A DNA stretch of 64,000 nt. Source: Candidatus Margulisiibacteriota bacterium. Its GTDB lineage: Bacteria; Margulisbacteria; WOR-1; JAKLHX01; JBAZKV01. The stretch spans positions 1 through 64,000 of the forward strand of contig JBAZKV010000008.1 of the NCBI GenBank assembly GCA_041650635.1, in the 5' to 3' direction. A model generated the notes under the pieces. That model searched no databases. It worked only from the letters and a program-made list of their open reading frames with translations, and was not told the origin of the DNA. The position numbers and the translations under genes were made by a program. This document shows, one piece after another, positions 9,293-18,485 of this stretch. Position 1 is the stretch's first letter; each line of letters starts with the position of its first letter.

Positions 9293-10753
9293 CTAATCGT
9301 TAACCGTAAAATTCTCCAGCCTTAAATTCCCGCTAAGCGCTGGGTGAATGCACATTTTGGTTGTACCTTCGGGTATCTTGAGGGAAACAGGCCCGTCCCG
9401 CCGCACCCTTTCGTCCGCCAGCACCGTATCAGTCCCAGAAGCATCATTTATGAATAATATCATTATTTCGCCTTTGATCTTAGATGCATCAAAGGCCAGT
9501 GTGCCCATAACAGCCCTGTCAAGGATAAAATAACCGCCGGCATCGTAATTGCCTTTTGGAGCGCTTATCTCGATCGCACCGTCTTCCAGCCTGAGCCTTG
9601 CACCTCCAAAAGCCCCCTGGGACAAGAAAAGGTCCTTAATATCGGCCCCGGACTGCATATCCGGGACAATGGCAGCCGCCGGCTCCGATGCACCGGAATT
9701 CGGCTCCATGGGACTGGAAGAAAAGCTTCCGCTGTATTTTTCGAACTGTTCTCTCAGGCATCCGGTACCTCCATCTGTAATGGACCATATCCTTCTGCAT
9801 CCCGTTTCTGTTTTTGTGGTATTAAAGTAGAACACCCCTGCCAGATCATCCTGAACTGCCAGTTCGAAAAGGCTTTTAAGGAACTGTGCCTCGCCCGCGG
9901 CTGAGCCCCCGTTGCCTTTGTCATATCCGGTCTCAAGTATCCAGAGCGGCTTTCCCGGATACAATTGCCTCATCAGTCCAATGGCCGGGCCAAACAGCGC
10001 CCTTGCATCCGCGGGGTTTCCTGTCCAGTCGGTACTGTAACCGTCCAGGCCTATTCCGTCAACATATCTGTCCCCGGGATAATACGCCGAAGGATCTGTC
10101 CCAACATTTGGGTTCCAAAGCCAGGTCGCATATTTATTGGCCCCCGCTCTTTCAAATGTTTCCCACACATGGATGTAGGCTTCTTTGTATAATTCAGGAT
10201 GCCCCGCCCAAGGATACCAATCGCCGTTCATTTCGTGGCCAAAGGTCAAAAGCATTGGGGTATTTTGTGCGGCAAGCCCGGCAGCAAATTTTGCCAGCCC
10301 GGTATCAAATTTGCCCGCGATAAGGTTCTCAAGACTGAAGGAATTATCCGACTTGCCCTTCCAGCTCCACGGCTCCAGTTTTATAAGCGAAGCGATACCT
10401 TTTTGGCGCAAGACACTGACCGTTTCTGAAGGGAAATCAAATCCCTTGCCGAAGGCGTGAAACTGCAGTACCATGTCAAGATTCCCGCCTATCAGGCTGT
10501 TGAACCGGGAAACGCCGGCCGGGGAAAGAGCATCATCCAAAAAGGCCCCAAAATAGATACCGTTAGGAGTTATCAGGTTCCTGGCTGGAGTCGCCTCCAT
10601 CTGGGGCATTCCTCTCTGGATCTCACTGGCAGGAACAGGAACTTGGGGACGGGGCCTTTCACAGGAGGTAAGGCTCCCGGCTAAAAAAGCAGCCGGAAGT
10701 ATTAAACGTCCGGATCTATACAAAGACGCCAAAACTGAATTGGATGTTCTCAT
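9293..10753 (-). CDS. GH26-family glycoside hydrolase lipoprotein
   Basis: Predicted secreted lipoprotein acting on beta-mannan or a related beta-glycan. From ATG 10753 the product begins MRTSNSVLASL, has a hydrophobic LILPAAFLAGS stretch and a lipobox LTSC, then a Pro-rich linker. The GH26 hallmark TFGHEMNGDWYPW supplies the acid/base Glu, and WILETGY the nucleophile Glu. After the barrel an Ala/Ser-rich linker leads to a ~120-residue beta-type domain that could bind carbohydrate. Two in-frame ATGs further upstream (10798, 10789) are possible, but the signal peptide favours 10753. It ends 7 bp from the leuS stop and is convergent with it. GH26 fold is firm; exact substrate is not known. Confidence 0.82.
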   Translation of the reverse strand: MRTSNSVLASLYRSGRLILPAAFLAGSLTSCERPRPQVPVPASEIQRGMPQMEATPARNLITPNGIYFGAFLDDALSPAGVSRFNSLIGGNLDMVLQFHAFGKGFDFPSETVSVLRQKGIASLIKLEPWSWKGKSDNSFSLENLIAGKFDTGLAKFAAGLAAQNTPMLLTFGHEMNGDWYPWAGHPELYKEAYIHVWETFERAGANKYATWLWNPNVGTDPSAYYPGDRYVDGIGLDGYSTDWTGNPADARALFGPAIGLMRQLYPGKPLWILETGYDKGNGGSAAGEAQFLKSLFELAVQDDLAGVFYFNTTKTETGCRRIWSITDGGTGCLREQFEKYSGSFSSSPMEPNSGASEPAAAIVPDMQSGADIKDLFLSQGAFGGARLRLEDGAIEISAPKGNYDAGGYFILDRAVMGTLAFDASKIKGEIMILFINDASGTDTVLADERVRRDGPVSLKIPEGTTKMCIHPALSGNLRLENFTVND

Positions 10754-10818
10754 AACAGAGGTTTCATCTCCCTGTTTATTTGTCGGCATTTCCCTCATAT
10801 GATTTCAGCTTTTTATAG

Positions 10819-10824
10819 TATAAT
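10819..10824 (+). promoter_or_regulatory. -10 box of the GAF-ANTAR gene (leaderless arrangement)
   Basis: TATAAT followed after 6 nt by the ATG at 10831, the position where transcription would start. No Shine-Dalgarno lies between. Confidence 0.6.
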
Positions 10825-10830
10825 TCAAAC

Positions 10831-11562
10831 ATGAATGTTGCAAAAAAACGCTCCTCAAAAAGGAGGTCTCGCCGCACAGATACCGTAAAAGCGCTTTCCG
10901 AAATAAGCCGCACTATCACTTCGGATCTTTTGATAGAGGACATTCTTGCTTCGATAGTGGAAGTAACCGCGAAATTGATGGGCTCCAATATCTGCTCCAT
11001 TTTTCTTCTGGACAGCGAAAAAAACCTGCTGGTGAACAAAGCGTCCCAAAGCGTAAGCGCACTCTATAACAATAAGCCCCCGCTAAAGGCTGGCGAGGGT
11101 ATCGCGGGAAAGGTGCTTTTGCTCAACAAGCCCGCCGCCGTTAAGGATGTCAAAAAAGAGCCGGAGTACAAATACAGGGACATCGCCAAAAAAGAGGGGC
11201 TATGCTCTCTATTGTGCGTGCCCCTGGCGGTAAAAGGAAAGGCTATCGGCGTTATCAACTCCTATACTTCCAAACCTCATGCTTTTACAGGGACAGAGAT
11301 CGAGGTCCTTAGCGCGATAGCATCGCTTGCGGCAATGGCCATAGAGAACACAGGCCTGCTGATGAAGGCAAAAAGCGTTGAGGAAGAGCTGCAATCGCGC
11401 AAATCTATCGAAAGGGCCAAAGGGATCCTTATGAGGGACGAGGGGCTTTCCGAAGAGGACGCTTATCTGAGGATACAAAGATTCTCTATGGACTCGCGCA
11501 AGACCATGAGAGAGATTGCAGACTCCCTTATCCTGAGTTATAATCTTAGAAGGCTCAGGTGA
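10831..11562 (+). CDS. GAF-ANTAR domain regulator (putative RNA-binding antiterminator)
   Basis: A basic N-terminus (KKRSSKRRSRR) precedes a GAF domain (about residues 20-175, with the CSLLCVPLAVKGKAIGVI core), a short helix and a C-terminal ANTAR domain (about 185-240: SRKSIERAKGILM, EEDAYLRIQ, REIADSLI). Known family role: GAF senses a small molecule or redox state and ANTAR dimers bind paired hexaloop hairpins in RNA to prevent termination. The gene lies directly upstream of gdhA, and two hexaloop-like hairpins occupy the gap (11566-11603). This suggests control of nitrogen assimilation, but the ligand is not evident. There is no receiver domain, so it is not a classical two-component AmiR. 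Confidence 0.88.
   Translation: MNVAKKRSSKRRSRRTDTVKALSEISRTITSDLLIEDILASIVEVTAKLMGSNICSIFLLDSEKNLLVNKASQSVSALYNNKPPLKAGEGIAGKVLLLNKPAAVKDVKKEPEYKYRDIAKKEGLCSLLCVPLAVKGKAIGVINSYTSKPHAFTGTEIEVLSAIASLAAMAIENTGLLMKAKSVEEELQSRKSIERAKGILMRDEGLSEEDAYLRIQRFSMDSRKTMREIADSLILSYNLRRLR
11516..11544 (+). promoter_or_regulatory. Possible promoter of gdhA inside the end of the GAF-ANTAR gene
   Basis: TTGCAG (11516-11521) and TATAAT (11539-11544) are spaced by 17 bp. The -35 box is weak (TTG conserved only). A start near 11551 would place the hairpins at 11566-11603 in the gdhA leader. Prediction from sequence only. Confidence 0.35.
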
Positions 11563-11565
11563 ACC

Positions 11566-12966
<1,401 letters not shown>

Positions 12967-12990
12967 CTCTTTCTAAAGGTCCTGGCTCCA

Positions 12991-13018
12991 AGGGGCGGGT
13001 TTTCCCGCCCCTTTTTTT
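12991..13018 (+). terminator. Rho-independent terminator after gdhA
   Basis: A 9-bp stem AGGGGCGGG / CCCGCCCCT with a TTTT loop, followed by a run of seven Ts. Separates gdhA from the next gene. Confidence 0.92.
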
Positions 13019-13101
13019 GCTTTCGATACCCAATTCCTGAAATTCCAAAAAATATCCTTCGACAACTTCTTGTGAACAGCATAATCACAAAGGAGAAATA
13101 G

Positions 13102-15096
13102 ATGCCGACAACGCCGCTTATAAGGACTATAGCAGGAATGCCGGAATTTTCGGGCAGGCTGGGAACAGAAGTTCTTAGAAGTATGGTGATCAGGGATAAC
13201 AATTCAGGGTTCTATCACTCCAGAGGACAGGCCCCCTTGTCCGTAATGATAAACGGTCCCCAGCTGGCACCTTTTCTTGGTGTGAGTCAGCCGCCGCTTT
13301 ATTACACAATGACCGCTTCCGGACAGGTCCATACAGGCAATGTCAGCTGTATCAGGCTGGCAACCGATCTTGCCAAAGACATGGGTTTTAAGAACCCTCT
13401 GGCCGAGGTCTGTCTTGACGGGGGAAAGTCAGTCTTATATCTTTCCAAAGGGGGTTATTTTGCGGTCACCTGCGTGTACGGGGATCCCGATCTATTTAAG
13501 AGAGGGGATGTTATCGCTAAAGGCGGGGTCAGGATAATGGCGGAAGCCGGTCTTGCCGAAACAGCCATCCTAAACATGATCGAGCCTACTGTCTCACAAT
13601 ACCTGCGAGCTTTTGTAGATCTTGGCACCTTGGGCTTCAGCCGCTCCGAAGGCCCCGATATGAAACCGGCCTGCCTGGACGAAGGAGCATTAATGGGGCT
13701 GATGGACCGCATAGGAAGGCAGGCAGAAGACGATCTTGGCGTGCAGTTGGTCCCTTTTACGACAAGCGGACCCGGAGAACTGGGGTTCTTTAACCACGAC
13801 GAATGGAGAGGGACTTCTTACGGACATCTTGAATGTCTTTGCGCATTGTTGTCCAATGCCTCCGTACTTTCACATTTTGGCATAGACCGCTCAAACCCGA
13901 TCACTATGAACATTCAGGGCTACGGAGAAGTCGGTTCCAATATCGTCAGGCTTCTAAGGGAAGTGGAAAGATATTCAAGGTACGGATTTGCGGTTTCCGG
14001 AATATCTGATGAATCGGGGGCTTTTTATAATCCCTCGGGGTTTTCTTTGGATCTTCTTTACGAGCTTGCCCAAGAAAGAGAGCGCGGCTGGGGCATTAAT
14101 GCAAGCACTCCTTTCACCTTGGCCGCCAGTTCCCACTATAGGACTATTGCCCCGCATCAAATAGAAAGGGACGCTCTGATCTTTATGCCGGCAGTCATTT
14201 CTATAGCAGCCGGACCGCCTTATGTTATAAGAGATACCAATGATGTTTCAAGACTTCAAACCAGGATCTGGGCTCCTGTTGCTAACGCTCCTCTCGGGAC
14301 AAAGACTTCGTCCGGAGAAGAGATCAGGCAGATAGAAACGGCGATGCAAGACAAAAGGATCATTAACCTGCCTGCATGGATGCTCAATTTTGGAGGGATA
14401 GCACTTTCAAAAGAAGAGATACTCCACAGGCTTATGGCCGGAGGCATACATAATATGACGGATCCCCTAACAAGAGCCTGGCTAAAGGAACATGTTAACG
14501 AAGGCGATGTTAGCGACACAGCCTGGACAAATATGGGGTGGGCTTTGCACGAATGGGCAAAAGTCGGCTACGGATCCCCGATAAGCGATATTTTGGGAAA
14601 CCGCATAGCCCATATTCAAGAAAGAAGAAGGCAGATACTCATGGGATGGGACAGAAGCGATAGCCTGCCTGGAAATTTAATGAGGATGGACAGCGCCACC
14701 ATGAGAGCAAAAATGGAAGTAATGGCAAATGACTTCTCAAGCGAAGAACTGGAGAACATGAGGCGTCTTTTGACCGACTGGGACGCTCCGGAAGAGGAAA
14801 GAAGGGTTGCCGCCGATGTTTTAGGAAAGCTCTGTTCAAAGGGCTGCCAAAACGATTTCTTGGAAATAATTGAAAGGGGCTTAACAGCAGATCTTCAAAC
14901 GCTCGCACAGAGCACTGTCATGTTCAGGAACGCAGCCACCGGCCTCGGGTACATCCTCGAAGGCAGGGCTGCCACGCACGGGGACATCTTGAACAGATTA
15001 AAGGAAGTTCTCATAGTGCTGAAGTCCCAAAACACCGAAGAGGCTTTCGGCAAGATCGTGGCGCTCGAATGGCTCTTGGACAAACTTGGTTCCTGA
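13102..15096 (+). CDS. Divergent glutamate/amino-acid dehydrogenase-like protein with helical C-terminal extension
   Basis: 664 aa, starting after AAAGGAG. The first ~450 residues retain the layout of the Glu/Leu/Phe/Val dehydrogenase family: KNPLAEVCLDGGKSV (near 105) resembles the GGxKGG lysine loop, SEGPDMKPACLDEGALM (near 186) resembles the PDM catalytic-Asp segment, MNIQGYGEVGSN (near 273) is the Rossmann glycine motif, and NLPAWMLNFGGIALS corresponds to the domain-closing NAGGV segment. The KGGLRFHP substrate motif is lost (GQVHTGNVS). The last ~200 residues are helical and may form HEAT-like repeats (ADVLGKLCSKG, AATGLGYILEGRA). It lies next to true gdhA but behind a terminator. It could be an amino-acid dehydrogenase of unknown substrate or a regulatory relative. 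Confidence 0.6.
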   Translation: MPTTPLIRTIAGMPEFSGRLGTEVLRSMVIRDNNSGFYHSRGQAPLSVMINGPQLAPFLGVSQPPLYYTMTASGQVHTGNVSCIRLATDLAKDMGFKNPLAEVCLDGGKSVLYLSKGGYFAVTCVYGDPDLFKRGDVIAKGGVRIMAEAGLAETAILNMIEPTVSQYLRAFVDLGTLGFSRSEGPDMKPACLDEGALMGLMDRIGRQAEDDLGVQLVPFTTSGPGELGFFNHDEWRGTSYGHLECLCALLSNASVLSHFGIDRSNPITMNIQGYGEVGSNIVRLLREVERYSRYGFAVSGISDESGAFYNPSGFSLDLLYELAQERERGWGINASTPFTLAASSHYRTIAPHQIERDALIFMPAVISIAAGPPYVIRDTNDVSRLQTRIWAPVANAPLGTKTSSGEEIRQIETAMQDKRIINLPAWMLNFGGIALSKEEILHRLMAGGIHNMTDPLTRAWLKEHVNEGDVSDTAWTNMGWALHEWAKVGYGSPISDILGNRIAHIQERRRQILMGWDRSDSLPGNLMRMDSATMRAKMEVMANDFSSEELENMRRLLTDWDAPEEERRVAADVLGKLCSKGCQNDFLEIIERGLTADLQTLAQSTVMFRNAATGLGYILEGRAATHGDILNRLKEVLIVLKSQNTEEAFGKIVALEWLLDKLGS

Positions 15097-15131
15097 CCGA
15101 TACCTGTAAGGGCAGGACATCGTTCATTTGT

Positions 15132-15137
15132 TATAAT
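15132..15137 (+). promoter_or_regulatory. Extended -10 box before the radical SAM gene
   Basis: TGTTATAAT, with the TATAAT ending 8 nt before the ATG at 15146 and no Shine-Dalgarno between. A nearly leaderless arrangement. Confidence 0.55.
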
Positions 15138-15145
15138 GATGACAG

Positions 15146-16744
15146 ATGCATGACCTTATTCGCGATAAAATCCTGCCGGCCGTATCAAAGCCCGCGCGCT
15201 ATATCGGAAACGAGCTGAATTCCATTCACAAAGGCCACAAAGGCATGGTAAAGGTGGCGCTGTGCTATCCGGACACCTATGAGATAGGCATGTCCAACCT
15301 GGGGCTGTCCATTCTTTATCACCTGATCATCAAAAGAGAGGATGCCATTTGCGAAAGAGTTTTTTCCCCATGGCCCGACATGGAAGCGGCCATGAAAGAG
15401 CACGGAGTACCGCTTTTTTCGCTTGAATCCTGGAAACCGATAAAGGATTTTGATATCCTCGGGTTTTCTCTGCAGCATGAGCTTACTTACACGAACATGC
15501 TCAACATCCTTAAATTGTCGGACATCCCGCTTAAGCGGAAAGAAAGGACCGGAGGCCATCCCCTGATAATTGCCGGAGGGGCCTGCACCAATAATCCGGA
15601 GCCGTTATCCGATTTTATCGATGCCTTTGTTCTAGGCGACGGCGAAGAGGTGATACGGGAGATAATAGATGCATATAAATCCTGTAGGGATCGGCCACAA
15701 CCGACCCCTACGCACACGCCTTTATTGGATAATTTGTCCAAAATCGACGGGGTATATGTACCCGATCATAATGAATTGAAAAATGTCAAACGCCGGACGG
15801 TTAAGGACCTGAACTCTATCGATTATCCCGCCAAACCGATAGTCCCTTTCATAGAGGTAGTCCACGACAGGGCCACCATAGAGATAATGCGGGGCTGTCC
15901 CAGAAGATGCAGTTTTTGCCAGGCCGGAACAGTAAATAAGCCCGTCCGGCTGGTTGACCCGGAAAAGGTAGTTGCTCTTGCTAAAGAAACAATAAAGAAC
16001 ACCGGGTTTGAAGAGGTCTCTCTTGTTTCGCTCTCCAGCTGCGATTATCCCAGGATCTGGGAGGTCGCAAACGAGCTGGGAAAGGCCTTTGGGCCAAAAA
16101 GGATCTCTGTCTCTCTGCCCTCGATGAGGCCCGACAGCTTTAGGGCTGATATAGCAAAAGAACTGCAGAATGTCAGAAAGTCAGGAATTACTCTGGCTCC
16201 CGAGGCAGGAACACAGAGGCTGCGCGATCATATACACAAGGACCTGACGGAAGAAAACATCCTGTCCTCCATAGGTAACGCTTTTGCATCCGGCGCCAAC
16301 AGCGTAAAACTCTATTTTATGATAGGGCTCCCGACAGAAACAGAAGAAGACCTGGCAGGAATTGTTGCTTTATCCAACAGAATAATCAAAGAAGGCAAGA
16401 CCGTTAATCCCCGGGCAAAGATAACCGTTAATGTTTCGACATTCATACCAAAGAAAAACACTCCTTTTGAGAATGAAAAGATGATCTCACTGGATAAGAT
16501 ACAGAAAAAACAGAACTATCTTAAACAGAACCTTAGGCATAAAAGCATAGAACTGCGCTGGCATAAAGCGGAGATGTCCGTCATAGAAGGCTTGTTTTCA
16601 TCCCTCGAAGCCGGACGAGGGCTTCCTATGGCCAAAATATTGCTTGATGCTTTTGAAGCCGGCTGCAGATTTGACAACTGGACCGAACATTTTGACTATT
16701 GCAAATGGGAGGTGGCAATTGCAGCGCATAAGGATCAAATATAA
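15146..16744 (+). CDS. B12-binding-type radical SAM protein (TIGR03960-like)
   Basis: 532 aa. The N-terminal half resembles a cobalamin-binding-like domain (ALCYPDTYEIGMSNLG, IIAGGACTNNPEP), followed by a radical SAM core with GCPRRCSFCQAG (about 250-260) and the family sequences LSSCDYPR and TLAPEAGTQRLRD. Genes of this family are regularly fused to, or next to, a DUF2344 partner, as here (16719-17309, overlapping by 26 nt). The reaction is not known; association with tRNA or ribosome modification has been proposed for the family. A 28-bp imperfect palindrome (15684-15711) adds an in-frame CRDRPQPTPT stretch around residue 180-189, between the two domains. Confidence 0.88.
   Translation: MHDLIRDKILPAVSKPARYIGNELNSIHKGHKGMVKVALCYPDTYEIGMSNLGLSILYHLIIKREDAICERVFSPWPDMEAAMKEHGVPLFSLESWKPIKDFDILGFSLQHELTYTNMLNILKLSDIPLKRKERTGGHPLIIAGGACTNNPEPLSDFIDAFVLGDGEEVIREIIDAYKSCRDRPQPTPTHTPLLDNLSKIDGVYVPDHNELKNVKRRTVKDLNSIDYPAKPIVPFIEVVHDRATIEIMRGCPRRCSFCQAGTVNKPVRLVDPEKVVALAKETIKNTGFEEVSLVSLSSCDYPRIWEVANELGKAFGPKRISVSLPSMRPDSFRADIAKELQNVRKSGITLAPEAGTQRLRDHIHKDLTEENILSSIGNAFASGANSVKLYFMIGLPTETEEDLAGIVALSNRIIKEGKTVNPRAKITVNVSTFIPKKNTPFENEKMISLDKIQKKQNYLKQNLRHKSIELRWHKAEMSVIEGLFSSLEAGRGLPMAKILLDAFEAGCRFDNWTEHFDYCKWEVAIAAHKDQI
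15684..15711. repeat. Family B palindrome inside the radical SAM gene
   Basis: 28 bp beginning GTAGGG and ending CCCTAC, with an inner TCGG/CCGA stem and a CCACAA loop; one mismatch separates the stems. Same length and ends as the element at 46210-46237 in miaA. Translated in frame. Confidence 0.75.
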
Positions 16745-17309
16745 AAAAGGCGGCGGGCTCGTGTTTATCGGCCACCTTGACATGATCCGGCTGTGGGAGC
16801 GCGCGGTAAGGAGAGGCGAGCTGCCGGTCGCATATTCTCAGGGTTATAATCCGAGGCAAAAATTGGCGTTCGGCCCTCCCCTGCCCCTTGGCATGGCCTC
16901 AGACTGCGAATACCTGGACATCTTTCTGGAAAAATGGGCCTCGGCTGAAAAAGTGAAAGCGGACCTGGAGCTTACGCTTATGCCAGGCATAGAGATACTG
17001 GGAGTTACTTCCGTGTTTTCCGGCATGCCTTCTATCTCTTCCTCAATAAAGACCGCTGTTTACGAAATAAAGACCGTAAAGGACCCGTCAAAGAAAGCGC
17101 AGGAAATACTGTCAACCAATTCAATTATTGTTGTCAGGAAAGAAAATCAGATGGATATACGGCCCATGATAAAAAAGATAGGGTTTTCCGGAAATACAGT
17201 CAACATTGAGGTCAGATGCGACAACAGCGGCTCTATCAAAGGCAGCGAACTTAAAGGCCTTTTCAAAGAAACCGGCATCGCTTCAATTAAGAGGACAAAC
17301 CTTTTCTGA
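16719..17309 (+). CDS. DUF2344 (TIGR03936) radical-SAM-associated protein
   Basis: The start is TTG at 16719: GGAGGT sits about 6 nt upstream, and the family alignment begins at RIRIKYKKGGGLVFIGHLD. A longer ATG frame (16644) would lie inside the radical SAM domain and is rejected. Typical motifs: GHLDMIRLWERAVRR, YSQGYNPRQKLAFGPPLPLG. About 196 aa, normal for the domain. It overlaps the preceding radical SAM gene by 26 nt and is probably its obligate partner; biochemical role unknown. Confidence 0.88.
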   Translation: MQRIRIKYKKGGGLVFIGHLDMIRLWERAVRRGELPVAYSQGYNPRQKLAFGPPLPLGMASDCEYLDIFLEKWASAEKVKADLELTLMPGIEILGVTSVFSGMPSISSSIKTAVYEIKTVKDPSKKAQEILSTNSIIVVRKENQMDIRPMIKKIGFSGNTVNIEVRCDNSGSIKGSELKGLFKETGIASIKRTNLF

Positions 17310-18485
17310 TCACAGATATTTCTTGGCCACGGCAAAGAGTTTTTTGTTCAAAACAAAATTGTCTGTAGAAAGGAGCGTGAAAAGGTCTTTCTTTCTGCTT
17401 CCATAGATGCCGTAAAAGTTGTCCATTCCTGTCTTTGTTGCCGCATTGCCTATGATGCCGCTGGCATCGGACAACTGAAAAACCCCGTCCGGCAAAGGGA
17501 CCCCTTTTACCGATTTATAGGTCCAGTAGGTCCAGTGTATCCCGTATTTTTTGAACAGGGACAGCACATCGTCCACCCATCTGTACTCTGCTCCGCAGAG
17601 GTCGCACCTGGAAGCCACTCCGAACTCCCCGCAAAAAAGCGGCTTCTTCAATTTATTTGCAAATCTGACGCTGTCTTTTATCAGCTTTTCCATCTCTTTT
17701 TTGTTCCATAGCTTTCCCAGCACCCTGCCGGGATATTTTAGTCCTGGGAGCCAGTTAAAAGTGTATTCTACGGGACGGTAATAATGTATGCTGACCGCCA
17801 AATTATCATCTTTAAGGCTTTCAATATAGTCAGTGTCCATACCCCAATTGTTGCCCTCAACAAAGATGATATGCCTGTCCCCCTGTCCTCTTACCGCCGA
17901 GATCACCTTCTGGAAGGTCTTTGTAAGCAAAGGGATGTTGTCCGTCACCGGCTCGTTCATAACATCATAGCCGGCTATCATCTTTTCGCTCTTAAAGGCG
18001 GATGAAAGCTTTTTCCAGAGCTTTATGTACTGGTTTCTATACCCCGGCCTCTGCCAGAAAAGAGCCCTGCCGTCGCTGTCGGAGTGCCAGTCTATGTTCT
18101 GGGAACCCGGGACCGCATGCATGTCCAGGATCACATAGAGCCCCTGCTGCGCAAAAAGCCTGACCGTTTTTTTTAGATATGAGAGTCCGTTCTTTTCCTC
18201 AAGTAGCCTGTGATTGAAAGGCAGCCGAACGCAGTTGAACCCCAGATTCTTTATCCTTTTGACATCCTCCTTAGAAAAATAGGAATCCCTGAAAAGCTTT
18301 GTAAACTCAAGGGGGGCATTCTTTCCATGGAGCCTTGCCAGTTCCTTTTTGAACAAATGTTCGGGTATATTGCGGCCGCCAAGCATATACCCTTCCATCA
18401 TCAGCCAGCCGCCGATATTGATGCCTTTGAGCGTTATTCTTTTGCCATGCTCATCAACGATATGTGTGCCGGAGGTTTTAAGCAT
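17310..18485 (-). CDS. GH5-family glycoside hydrolase (cellulase-like), apparently cytoplasmic
   Basis: TIM-barrel hydrolase of family GH5. The N-terminus MLKTSGTHIVDEHGKRITLKG resembles GH5 cellulases and exo-1,3-glucanases, including LKGINIGGWLMMEGYMLGG. The acid/base Glu is in DVMNEPV, the nucleophile Glu in FCGEFGV, and HAVPGSQN and HYYRP also fit. There is no signal peptide, which is unusual if the substrate is an external polymer; it may act on imported oligosaccharides or storage glucan. Its ATG overlaps the thrS stop by 8 nt, so it is translationally coupled to a tRNA-synthetase gene. It ends against the stop of the DUF2344 gene. Confidence 0.87.
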   Translation of the reverse strand: MLKTSGTHIVDEHGKRITLKGINIGGWLMMEGYMLGGRNIPEHLFKKELARLHGKNAPLEFTKLFRDSYFSKEDVKRIKNLGFNCVRLPFNHRLLEEKNGLSYLKKTVRLFAQQGLYVILDMHAVPGSQNIDWHSDSDGRALFWQRPGYRNQYIKLWKKLSSAFKSEKMIAGYDVMNEPVTDNIPLLTKTFQKVISAVRGQGDRHIIFVEGNNWGMDTDYIESLKDDNLAVSIHYYRPVEYTFNWLPGLKYPGRVLGKLWNKKEMEKLIKDSVRFANKLKKPLFCGEFGVASRCDLCGAEYRWVDDVLSLFKKYGIHWTYWTYKSVKGVPLPDGVFQLSDASGIIGNAATKTGMDNFYGIYGSRKKDLFTLLSTDNFVLNKKLFAVAKKYL

